20,256 bases of DNA from a virus. A model generated the notes under the pieces. The model searched no databases, had not been told where the DNA came from, and saw only the letters and a program-made list of their open reading frames with translations. The translations under genes were made by a program, and so were the position numbers. The DNA lies in IMG/VR virus record IMGVR_UViG_3300020478_000091, positions 1 to 20,256 of that record, one strand, 5' to 3'. How positions within the stretch are numbered: position 1 is the stretch's first letter; each line of letters opens with the position of its first letter. Of this stretch, positions 15,354 to 20,256 are shown one piece after another.

Positions 15354-15490
15354 GCGAGATACTGGGACGTTGCACGATCAAATCGAAAGTCAAAGGCGTG
15401 GACGGGGTCTGCACGTTCTGCCCGCACTATTCGGCCCGACCCAAGGAGGGGTCTGTCAATGAGCGCGAAACGACTGGTAGTAATCAGTGA
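15323..15490 (+). other. Open continuation of the fusion gene beyond its TGA (Cys-rich tail)
   Basis: Read in the frame of the upstream gene, this stretch has no stop until TGA at 15488-15490. It encodes 55 codons with a zinc-ribbon-like layout: KVFAC, GRCTIK, then GVCTFCPHY. With the preceding CVHRGEYLEKCGAG it makes one coherent module in which the TGA occupies a Cys-like position. From memory, similar C-terminal modules in other bacterial and phage proteins have Cys there; this was not checked. No start codon with an SD precedes it, so independent translation is unlikely. It may be a recoded extension (selenocysteine or readthrough) or the remnant left by a TGC/TGT to TGA change. Its last 32 bases overlap the phosphoesterase gene. 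Confidence 0.5.
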
Positions 15491-16307
15491 CCTGCACGCC
15501 GGGTGCCGGGTCGGTTTGTGTCCGACGCATGGGGTGACCCTCGACGACGGGGGCCAGTATTTCCCGTCTGCGTTGCAGATGAAATTGTGGTCAATGTGGC
15601 GGTCGTTCTGGGACGAATTCGTGCCCGAGGCGACCAGGGGCAAACCGTTTGACCTGGTGGTCAACGGCGACGCGATCGACGGGGTCCACCACGGGTCGAC
15701 GACCCAGGTCTCGCACAACCTGGCTGATCAGTTGCGTATCGCCCACGAGATCCTCGAGCCGGTCGTGCGGCGGGCTGAGAACTACTACCACGTCAGAGGG
15801 ACCGAGGCCCACGCCGGGAAATCTGGGGCGACCGAGGAAGAACTGGCCCGGTCGCTGGGTGCAGTGACAAACCGTGACGGGCAATCTGCCCGGTTCGAGT
15901 TGTGGAAGCGGGCAGGCCGTCACCTGGTCCACGTCCTGCACCACCTGGACGGAGGTGGCAACGCCGAGTCGACTGCGATCTTTCGGGAACTGGTCGACAC
16001 GTTCACCGAGTCGGCCAGGTGGGGCCGCCGCCCGCCCGACGTGATCGTGCGGAGTCATCGTCACCGCTACATCAAGGTCGAGATCCCGACCGGGTTGTCG
16101 AAAGGTGCCGAGCGTGGCCGGGAGCCGACGCCGATCGCGGCGTGCGTGGTCACCCCAGGCTGGCAGGGCAAAACCCCGTATGCCTGGAAGGTCGCGGGGG
16201 CACGTTTGCAGACGCCGCAATTCGGTGGCGTGGTGATCGACGGGTCGGGCGACGACGTGGTCGTGCGTGGGCGTGTGTGGACCGTGGGACGAACCGAGGC
16301 GGAATAA
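15459..16307 (+). CDS. Calcineurin-like metallophosphoesterase
   Basis: A 282-residue protein with a strong SD GGAGG at 15445-15449, 9 bases before the ATG. All metal-site blocks of the calcineurin fold are visible: SDLHAG (D11, H13), VVNGDAIDG (D71), RGTEAH at 113-118 where GNHD is usual, HH at 161-162, and RSHRHRY (H200, H202) in place of GHxH. The protein should therefore bind two metals and hydrolyse a phosphate ester or nucleic acid end. The substrate cannot be told from sequence. It follows the glycosyltransferase-sulfotransferase gene and overlaps the next gene by one base, in a block of accessory late genes. GTEAH in place of GNHD is unusual and may set specificity. Confidence 0.85.
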   Translation: MSAKRLVVISDLHAGCRVGLCPTHGVTLDDGGQYFPSALQMKLWSMWRSFWDEFVPEATRGKPFDLVVNGDAIDGVHHGSTTQVSHNLADQLRIAHEILEPVVRRAENYYHVRGTEAHAGKSGATEEELARSLGAVTNRDGQSARFELWKRAGRHLVHVLHHLDGGGNAESTAIFRELVDTFTESARWGRRPPDVIVRSHRHRYIKVEIPTGLSKGAERGREPTPIAACVVTPGWQGKTPYAWKVAGARLQTPQFGGVVIDGSGDDVVVRGRVWTVGRTEAE

Positions 16308-16543
16308 TGGAACCGATCACCATCGAGGAACTGCTGGCCGAGTGGGAATCCACCGAGCAGGAATCCAGCGGCTGGACGGCTCGCGAACTGTGCGAGTTGT
16401 GGGGTTGTAATCGGAACCGGGTTCACGACCTGTTGAACGAGGCCAAACGTCGAGGTCGCCTGGTCGTTGGACGCAAGCGGGTCGAACGGATCGACGGCCA
16501 GGTCACCTGGAGACCGGCCTACTCGATCACGCCCGCCGAATAG
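16307..16543 (+). CDS. Small helix-turn-helix protein
   Basis: A 78-residue protein whose ATG overlaps the previous stop as TAATG. After an acidic N-terminal helix (ITIEELLAEWESTEQ) it has GWTARELCELWGCNRNRVHD, then LLNEAKRRGRLVVGRKRVER. This is the pattern of a helix-turn-helix with a following wing: a recognition helix after the CNRNRV turn and a basic beta hairpin. It may be a DNA-binding regulator of late or neighbouring genes, or a small assembly factor. It is the last gene before the AT-rich control region with the 15-bp inverted repeat, which would be a plausible target. It is complete, with nothing odd in composition. Confidence 0.65.
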   Translation: MEPITIEELLAEWESTEQESSGWTARELCELWGCNRNRVHDLLNEAKRRGRLVVGRKRVERIDGQVTWRPAYSITPAE

Positions 16544-16585
16544 GCCCGAAACGTCCCCAGGTTTTTTTTCGTAAAACCGGAAAAA

Positions 16586-16632
16586 AGATATCGGTTTACG
16601 TTGTTTGGTCTATGCATCGTAAACCGATATCT
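16586..16632. repeat. Perfect 15-bp inverted repeat in an AT-rich control region
   Basis: AGATATCGGTTTACG (16586-16600) and CGTAAACCGATATCT (16618-16632) are exact reverse complements around a 17-base spacer. A looser third copy of the core, CGTAAAACCG, lies at 16570-16579. The stretch 16561-16637 is far more AT-rich than its surroundings and ends in TATATAGT before the small-gene cluster. An operator pair for a phage repressor over a promoter is the likeliest role. On the - strand the hairpin is followed by TTTTT, so it could also end leftward transcription. Confidence 0.7.
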
Positions 16633-16694
16633 ATATAGTGGGGGGCATGGCAGTTACACGACACATACACGAAACCCAAGTGAGGAACGAAACG

Positions 16695-16934
16695 ATGGCC
16701 CAGCCGAACACGCAAATCGACCACAGCGAATACCCCAAGCGAGCCGCCGCCATGACGGACGCCGAGCTGTCGCACACAATCAACGACTGCTCTGAGGCAC
16801 TCGAAGCCAACCCCGGCGGCCACAAGGCCGGATACTACGCCGACGAGATCCACTACTGTGCGATGGAAGTGGCGAAGCGTAGAGGGGAAACCGACAAGCT
16901 CAACATGATGCTGGCCGGAACCTGGTACTGCTAA
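16695..16934 (+). CDS. Small hypothetical protein, first of the small-gene cluster
   Basis: The frame is open from 16638, but I place the start at ATG 16695. The 15 bases before it (GTGAGGAACGAAACG) are identical to those before the next gene, and they include the SD GAGGAA. The resulting 79-residue protein has a polar N-terminus, then AAAMTDAELSHTINDCSEAL and GHKAGYYADEIHYCAMEVAKRRGE. It is a small helical protein with two amphipathic helices and one Cys in each. No family is recognised. Its place right after the AT-rich inverted-repeat region and before two other small genes suggests an early or regulatory phage protein. Confidence 0.65.
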   Translation: MAQPNTQIDHSEYPKRAAAMTDAELSHTINDCSEALEANPGGHKAGYYADEIHYCAMEVAKRRGETDKLNMMLAGTWYC

Positions 16935-16942
16935 CGGACAAC

Positions 16943-16990
16943 CAAACACCCCGCCCGCCGGGCCGACCCCGGCGGGCCTTACCGTGAGGA
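16943..16990 (+). repeat. 48-base direct repeat with GC hairpin and SD, copy 1
   Basis: This copy and 17180-17227 match at 47 of 48 bases. Each contains GCCCGCCGGG pairing with CCCGGCGGGC (here 16953-16962 with 16968-16977) around the loop CCGAC, then a short spacer and GTGAGGA, which supplies the SD of the next gene. There is no T-run, so it is not a classical terminator. It may protect or process the mRNA between genes, or set expression of each small gene. Confidence 0.8.
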
Positions 16991-16998
16991 ACGAAACG

Positions 16999-17175
16999 AT
17001 GAACGAAGCAAGAAAACAACTTGAGCAAATTGGACGGGGATGCGTCGCAACCCTTTACGGTGTGAGCGTCCAGCGAGTGGGTGACCGATACATCATTGGC
17101 CGGGGTGTGGAGAATGAGGTGCCAGTTTTGATGGGTCTTGAAAACGCCGCATATACGCTGTCGCTGTTGAAGTAA
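16999..17175 (+). CDS. Small hypothetical protein, second of the small-gene cluster
   Basis: A 58-residue protein starting after GAGGAACGAAACG, the same leader as the gene before it. It has an N-terminal helix (MNEARKQLEQIGRGC), then a beta-rich middle (VATLYGVSVQRVGDRYIIGRG) and a short helix at the end (LENAAYTLSLLK). The function is unknown. The shared leaders and the hairpin repeats on both sides show that it belongs to a unit with its neighbours. It is less GC-rich in codon use than the structural genes (for example AAA, AAC, TTG, AAT), perhaps reflecting different origin or expression. Confidence 0.65.
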   Translation: MNEARKQLEQIGRGCVATLYGVSVQRVGDRYIIGRGVENEVPVLMGLENAAYTLSLLK

Positions 17176-17179
17176 CAAA

Positions 17180-17227
17180 CAAACACCCCGCCCGCCGGGC
17201 CGACCCCGGCGGGCCTAACCGTGAGGA
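17180..17227 (+). repeat. 48-base direct repeat with GC hairpin and SD, copy 2
   Basis: The second copy of the intergenic repeat, differing only at CTAACC instead of CTTACC. The hairpin arms are 17190-17199 and 17205-17214. It carries GTGAGGA at its end, 8 bases before the ATG at 17236, and so serves as the ribosome site of the third small gene. Near-identity of non-coding DNA between unlike genes points to duplication or gene conversion. Confidence 0.8.
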
Positions 17228-17235
17228 TAACATAG

Positions 17236-17424
17236 ATGGCACTGACCCCGATCATCCTGCGACTGCCGCCCGAGTGGATCGAGGAAATTGACAAGCGGCG
17301 AGGACCGACGCCCCGTGCCGAGTTTCTTCGCGACATCATCCGCCCGAAACTGGGCCGCCAAAAACTGCCGACGCCCCGGCGACGTGGTCGCCCCGTCAGC
17401 GAACCACCACCACCCGCAACGTGA
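17236..17424 (+). CDS. Ribbon-helix-helix protein with AT-hook-like tail
   Basis: A 62-residue protein. The N-terminal half fits a CopG/MetJ-type ribbon-helix-helix: a strand IILRLPPEWIEEIDKRRG, then helix AEFLRDIIRPKL, where relatives read '.slRlp..l...id....rS.flR.air'. The C-terminus is basic with RRRGRP, an AT-hook-like core, and a Pro-rich end. As a dimer it would bind DNA and could regulate its own cluster through the upstream repeats or the AT-rich operator region. It ends 29 bases into the 3' end of the opposite-strand gene at 17396, so the two are convergent and overlap. SD GAGGA precedes it. Confidence 0.72.
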   Translation: MALTPIILRLPPEWIEEIDKRRGPTPRAEFLRDIIRPKLGRQKLPTPRRRGRPVSEPPPPAT

Positions 17425-17788
17425 TCCCGTAACGACCGCAGACGGCCAAGGCCCGCAGGTAGAACTTTCGTTCCGCCTGCGGGTCTTTTTGTAGCAGGAT
17501 CAAGCCCGGTTTGCGGTTGGTCGCCAGCCCGTAGAACAACGCCTGCCCGATCCCCTGGCACCACTTGCCCGACTGGCACCAGTCGACCTCGTAGGCGACC
17601 TGGTCGGTGAGGATGTCCACCCGAGACCCGTCAGGCGTGCGCGCCTCGGCCTGGCCGCCCATCTCGGCGGCGAGGTGTTTCGACCAGTCGACCTCGCGCC
17701 AGCCCGATCGGTCAGGCGGCGGCGTGTCGACTGGCGGCGGCAGCAGCAGGGCCGCCAGTGACAGCGCCGCGATTCTCAATTCCCGCAT
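17396..17788 (-). CDS. Predicted secreted PD-(D/E)XK-like nuclease-type protein
   Basis: The frame extends upstream to 17884, but the ATG at 17788 gives a clear signal-peptide start, MRELRIAALSLAALLLPPP (130 residues in all). After a Pro-rich linker the domain reads RVDILTDQVAYEVDWCQ, then GIGQALFYGLATNRKPGLIL. This layout (a D in a strand, then E-x-D in the next strand, then a helix with GQAL) resembles small PD-(D/E)XK-like proteins. Remote-homology assignment by eye is tentative, and the classical K is replaced by D/W. The start overlaps the XRE gene stop by 13 bases, so the two are co-transcribed. Possible roles are cutting incoming DNA outside the cytoplasm or a non-enzymatic surface role. 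Confidence 0.55.
   Translation of the reverse strand: MRELRIAALSLAALLLPPPVDTPPPDRSGWREVDWSKHLAAEMGGQAEARTPDGSRVDILTDQVAYEVDWCQSGKWCQGIGQALFYGLATNRKPGLILLQKDPQAERKFYLRALAVCGRYGITLRVVVVR
17451..17490 (+). terminator. Intrinsic terminator of the small-gene cluster
   Basis: CCCGCAGG (17452-17459) pairs with CCTGCGGG (17476-17483). Inside it GAAC pairs with GTTC around TTTC. TCTTTTT follows at 17484-17490. It ends rightward transcription 27 bases after the last small gene, and it lies within the coding region of the opposite-strand gene at 17396-17788, so that gene's sequence is constrained on both strands here. Confidence 0.85.
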
Positions 17789-18015
17789 TTGTGTGACCCC
17801 AGCCAGCAGTTGAGGTCGAGGTCCAGGACGACCGAGATCGTCCGCAGGTGCGAGAGTTTCATCGACCCCACGCCACGTTCCCACCGCTTTACGGTCGCCG
17901 GGGTGACCCCCAGAACCTCGGCGAGTTCCGACTGGCTCAAGCCCTCGATCTCGCGAGCCTGGGCGAGCAGTCGCCCGACCGACGTTTCGTATGTGGCACC
18001 GTTGCGGTTTTCCAT
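17776..18015 (-). CDS. XRE-family helix-turn-helix regulator
   Basis: A 79-residue protein with a classic HTH: VGRLLAQAREIEGLSQSELA, then EVLGVTPATVKRWERGVGSM, where SQSELAEVLGVTPATVKRWERG is the Cro/CI-like signature. A short C-terminal helix and tail (HLRTISVVLDLDL) complete it. The size is that of a Cro or small repressor without a cleavage domain. It sits between the SUMF gene (10 bases upstream) and the secreted protein (13-base overlap). The SD is poor. TAAAAT lies 7-12 bases before the start on its strand, so translation may be coupled or the mRNA nearly leaderless. It is a candidate repressor for the AT-rich region at 16.6 kb. Confidence 0.88.
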   Translation of the reverse strand: MENRNGATYETSVGRLLAQAREIEGLSQSELAEVLGVTPATVKRWERGVGSMKLSHLRTISVVLDLDLNCWLGSHKCGN

Positions 18016-18024
18016 CCGGCCATT

Positions 18025-19212
18025 TTACCGGCGGGCGACTTTCTTCGCGGGGTTGATTTCGCGAACAACCCGAAAGCCCGTTGCGGCCCCGACGAAAAAC
18101 TCGCCCACCCCTGCCCGGCTGGCGGATCGACTAAGCCACGGGTCTGACCGGAAAGACCCGCCCCGCATCACGACCCAGCCATCTTTCCCCGGCCAGGTGC
18201 CGGTTGTCCATTCCCACACGCTGCCCGACATATCCAACAGGCCCCACGGGTTGGCGGTCATTTGCCCGACTGGGTGCGGCACCTGGCCCGACGTGCGAGC
18301 GTTCCACGACTGCCGGGTCGCGGTCACCAGGTCGTCACCACTGTGCCAGCGTGTTGTCGTGCCCGCCCGTGCGGCGTGTTCCCATTCGGCCTCGGTCGGC
18401 AGTCGGTACAGGTCGCCCGTTTGATCGGACAACCACTGGCAAAACGCCTGGGCGTCGGCACGGGTGACGTTCACCACCGGCAGCACGTCAGCGGCAAGCA
18501 CGTCGCCGAGTTGGTCCCAGGAAAAACCGATCTTGTGAACCCAGTGTCCGTCGACCCGACCCATGCCGCGATTGCGTTCGGCCCACGTCAGGTACTCGGT
18601 CGCGTCGACAAACCGTTTCCACTGGCCGACGGTGACCTCGGTGCGGCCCATATAAAAAGACTTCACCCGTTGACGACTCGCTAGTTCTTGCTGGATTCGT
18701 TTCTTGTTGTTCTCGTTGACTTTCGCGGTGGTCACGACGGTCTCGCGATCCTCGGGCGAGGTGCCCAGGTCAGTCGTGCCGCCGGGCACCCGCACCAGCC
18801 AGCCAGCCAGGTCGGTCTCAGTCATCGGCGGCGGCGGTGCCGGGGCCGGTTTGAAAGCGTCGCCAGAAACAAACACGCCAGCGAAGACCACGACGACCGG
18901 AACGACCCAGGCCGCCGAGTAGGCGAACCACCGACGCGAGTCGCGGCGGCGTTCGACGGGGATCGTGAGCGAGGTTTCGACCCTGGCATCGACAGCGGCG
19001 TCAGGTTGCCCCTCAGTCGCGGCCAGCCACTCGAGGGCCTCGTTGTGGGTCCGCGAAACCACCAGCAGCATCTCGCGGACTTCGGCCATCACGAGGGTCT
19101 GCCGGTCGTCGGCCTCGCCCCCCTCGTCGATCCGCATTTCGAGGTCGGTTGTTCCGAGGTCTAATTCTTGGAGCAACGTTCGCACGTCAGTCTTCAGGTC
19201 TTGGTAGTCCAT
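18025..19212 (-). CDS. Membrane-anchored SUMF/FGE-sulfatase-domain protein
   Basis: I use ATG 19212, preceded by GAGAGAA; the frame runs to 19305, but those residues look non-coding. The 395 residues comprise a charged, helical cytoplasmic part (1-94) and one membrane segment near 95-116 (WFAYSAAWVVPVVVVFAGVF). A Pro-rich linker follows, then a formylglycine-generating-enzyme-type domain (137-385): FYMGRTEVTVGQWKRF, LYRLPTEAEWEHAARAG, NPWGLLDMSGSVWEWT, VMRGGSF and TGFRVVRE. The only Cys in the domain is C258 and none lies where catalytic copper-binding Cys are expected after the WEWT block. It is probably a binding (lectin-like) rather than an oxidising protein. Topology suggests an external sensor or blocker. 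It heads the - strand operon. Confidence 0.85.
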   Translation of the reverse strand: MDYQDLKTDVRTLLQELDLGTTDLEMRIDEGGEADDRQTLVMAEVREMLLVVSRTHNEALEWLAATEGQPDAAVDARVETSLTIPVERRRDSRRWFAYSAAWVVPVVVVFAGVFVSGDAFKPAPAPPPPMTETDLAGWLVRVPGGTTDLGTSPEDRETVVTTAKVNENNKKRIQQELASRQRVKSFYMGRTEVTVGQWKRFVDATEYLTWAERNRGMGRVDGHWVHKIGFSWDQLGDVLAADVLPVVNVTRADAQAFCQWLSDQTGDLYRLPTEAEWEHAARAGTTTRWHSGDDLVTATRQSWNARTSGQVPHPVGQMTANPWGLLDMSGSVWEWTTGTWPGKDGWVVMRGGSFRSDPWLSRSASRAGVGEFFVGAATGFRVVREINPAKKVARR

Positions 19213-19317
19213 CGCTGTTCTCTCAGATGTTGCAACACTCCTATACCACATATAACAGGCGTAACACGTGGCGAAATAATACAAAAAAAACGCATCGGAT
19301 TTCAATTATCTGACAAA
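19213..19317 (-). promoter_or_regulatory. AT-rich intergenic region between integrase and SUMF gene
   Basis: About 105 bases, more AT-rich than the flanks. Read on the - strand, it has an eight-T run shortly after the integrase stop with only a weak stem before it. TTATATG and GGTATAGG follow as possible -10 elements for the SUMF operon. GAGAGAA is the SD of the SUMF gene. A palindromic CACGTG is present near 19267. I see no clear -35 at standard spacing. The region could also hold the phage attachment site, for which there is no direct evidence. Confidence 0.4.
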
Positions 19318-20256
19318 TCAATCGAGCCAGCGGCTGGCCGCCTCGTCGATAACGCGAGCCACTCGGGCCAGTTCCGGCTCGCTGACCGGGGCGTAGTGTT
19401 TGCGGGTGACGGTCCAGTTCTCGTCATTGGCCGAGTGCCCCAGGTATCGCCCGGCTGAATCGACGCCGTCGACCTGGGCCAGATAGGTGCCGACCCCGTG
19501 CCGCAGTTGGTTCGCCGACCACGGTTCCTCGATCATCCCGGCAGCCACGGCGGCCCGCACGCCACGTTTGACGGCGTTCTCGAAACCGCTGCGACTGTAA
19601 CAGTCGTTCGCGGGGTCGACCTTGCTGGCCGTTTCGGCTTTCTTCTGGGCGACCCGTTTGACCTCGCTCGGATACCTGGGCGTGGTGCGGTTGCCATCAG
19701 GATCGGGCAGCGTGGCAAACCGTTCGGCACGGACGACCGATGGGCGGAACAAAAAGCCGGTGCCGTCGCCCTCCTGGTCCTCGCGATCGAGGTGCCGGGC
19801 CAGGATCTCGAGTGCCCGATCTGGCACCGCTTTGACAAGTGCCTGGTCGGTCTTTTTTCTCATCTTGTGATCGTCCAGGCGATACATCACGACATCCGGC
19901 TGCCCCGGCTCGCGGTGCAACAACCAGACGAGATCCCGCTGGGTGCCGTACTTCCGCAACCCCTTGGCCTGGCGGCCCCGCATCCGCCGCACGTCCTGGG
20001 GGCGCATTCCACAAAAGAACTGGACCAGCAGCATCTCGCCGATGGTCTTGTCGAGGAACGGCAGCGTCGCCTGCAAGGTCTCGAAGTCGACCGGATCTTT
20101 CGTCACCGGGCGGGCGGCACCCAGGTCACCCGGTTCGATGCGTTTCATATCGCAGACAATCCATTTGACCTCGGGGCTGGCGTATTCCATTTCGACCGCC
20201 CATCTGATGAACCGCCGCACGATCCCATCGGCCCGACTGATCTGGGTGAAACCCCA
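19318..20256 (-). CDS. int: Tyrosine recombinase / phage integrase (partial, N-terminus beyond right edge)
   Basis: The frame is open to base 20256. A GTG at 20220 is in frame, but the preceding codons (FTQISRADGIVRRFIRWAVE) continue the core-binding domain, so the true start lies outside. Catalytic residues of the fold are visible: R in FFCGMRPQDVRRM, a hairpin with HKMRKKTD that may supply the Lys, QLRHGVGTYL with the R and H, LGHS, and the nucleophile Y in RKHYAPV. The usual HxLRH reads NQLRH, as I recall for integrases of Planctomycetota and their phages. The enzyme inserts and excises the phage genome at an att site. It is the upstream gene of a leftward set and the best evidence for a temperate lifestyle. 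Confidence 0.9.
   Translation of the reverse strand, partial: WGFTQISRADGIVRRFIRWAVEMEYASPEVKWIVCDMKRIEPGDLGAARPVTKDPVDFETLQATLPFLDKTIGEMLLVQFFCGMRPQDVRRMRGRQAKGLRKYGTQRDLVWLLHREPGQPDVVMYRLDDHKMRKKTDQALVKAVPDRALEILARHLDREDQEGDGTGFLFRPSVVRAERFATLPDPDGNRTTPRYPSEVKRVAQKKAETASKVDPANDCYSRSGFENAVKRGVRAAVAAGMIEEPWSANQLRHGVGTYLAQVDGVDSAGRYLGHSANDENWTVTRKHYAPVSEPELARVARVIDEAASRWLD

Noticed and set aside
15181-15462. A 93-codon + strand frame bridging the fusion gene and the phosphoesterase
   Set aside because: It is in a different frame from the Cys-rich continuation, is Arg/Gly-rich and has no conserved look. The frame of the upstream gene explains this stretch better.
16562-16569. Eight-T run after the helix-turn-helix gene, as an intrinsic terminator
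   Set aside because: No stable stem directly precedes it. It is better seen as part of the AT-rich control island.
18025-18200. Diversity-generating retroelement variable region at the end of the SUMF gene
   Set aside because: No reverse transcriptase and no template-repeat copy were found in the window, so only the fold resemblance remains.
19213-19305. The 31 extra N-terminal codons of the SUMF gene as coding
   Set aside because: This stretch is AT-rich, its translation is unlike the rest, and a proper SD lies just before the ATG at 19212.
1-20256. tRNA genes, rRNA, CRISPR arrays or insertion sequences
   Set aside because: Read by eye on both strands, I saw no cloverleaf with a TTCRANNC arm, no regularly spaced repeats and no transposase. 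Short or divergent ones could be missed without a search tool.

Overview
The window is most of the late half of a temperate, tailed, siphovirus-like phage or prophage with an HK97-type head. The DNA is GC-rich by eye. Almost every boundary in the left 16.5 kb is a 1-8 base stop/start overlap or a very short gap, the usual compact phage layout. No protein names the host. Three features suggest a Planctomycetota host, which is an inference of moderate to low confidence: a formylglycine-generating-enzyme (SUMF) type protein, a sulfotransferase-type domain with cysteine-rich tails, and a tyrosine recombinase reading NQLRH instead of HxLRH.

Layout, left to right on the + strand. First comes the end of a DNA methyltransferase (1-234), then the packaging genes: small terminase, large terminase, HK97 portal, S78 prohead protease. 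A ~200 base leader follows, with a candidate promoter, an intrinsic-terminator hairpin and a second hairpin that buries the Shine-Dalgarno (SD) of the major capsid gene. After the capsid come a small Lys-tailed protein and the head-tail joining set (gp6-like connector, adaptor, gp10-like, DUF3168-like). The tail block holds the tube protein, a second small Lys-tailed protein, a tail-assembly chaperone with an AAATTTT -1 frameshift site, a 550-residue tape measure and three tail-tip or surface candidates, one of which has about 32 cysteines. Next come a glycosyltransferase-sulfotransferase fusion, a calcineurin-like phosphoesterase and a small helix-turn-helix protein.

The right part (16.5-20.3 kb) looks like a control and lysogeny region. 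An AT-rich stretch carries a perfect 15-bp inverted repeat. Three small + strand genes follow, with two near-identical 48-base hairpin/SD leaders before the second and third, and an intrinsic terminator after the third. Facing them on the - strand are an integrase (running off the right edge), a membrane-anchored SUMF-domain protein, an XRE regulator and a predicted secreted nuclease-like protein.

The most unusual signal is at 15320. The fusion gene stops at a TGA inside what looks like one continuous Cys-rich domain: the same frame stays open for 55 more codons with regularly spaced cysteines, and a 7-bp hairpin with a GGTC loop lies 20 bases after the TGA, as in a bacterial SECIS. This could be a selenocysteine site, stop readthrough or a recent nonsense mutation. 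Also notable are the frameshift site, the capsid leader RNA, the two paralogous small proteins placed after the two major polymer genes, and the SUMF/XRE/secreted-nuclease trio. I recognise no holin, endolysin, replication genes, tRNA, CRISPR array or reverse transcriptase.
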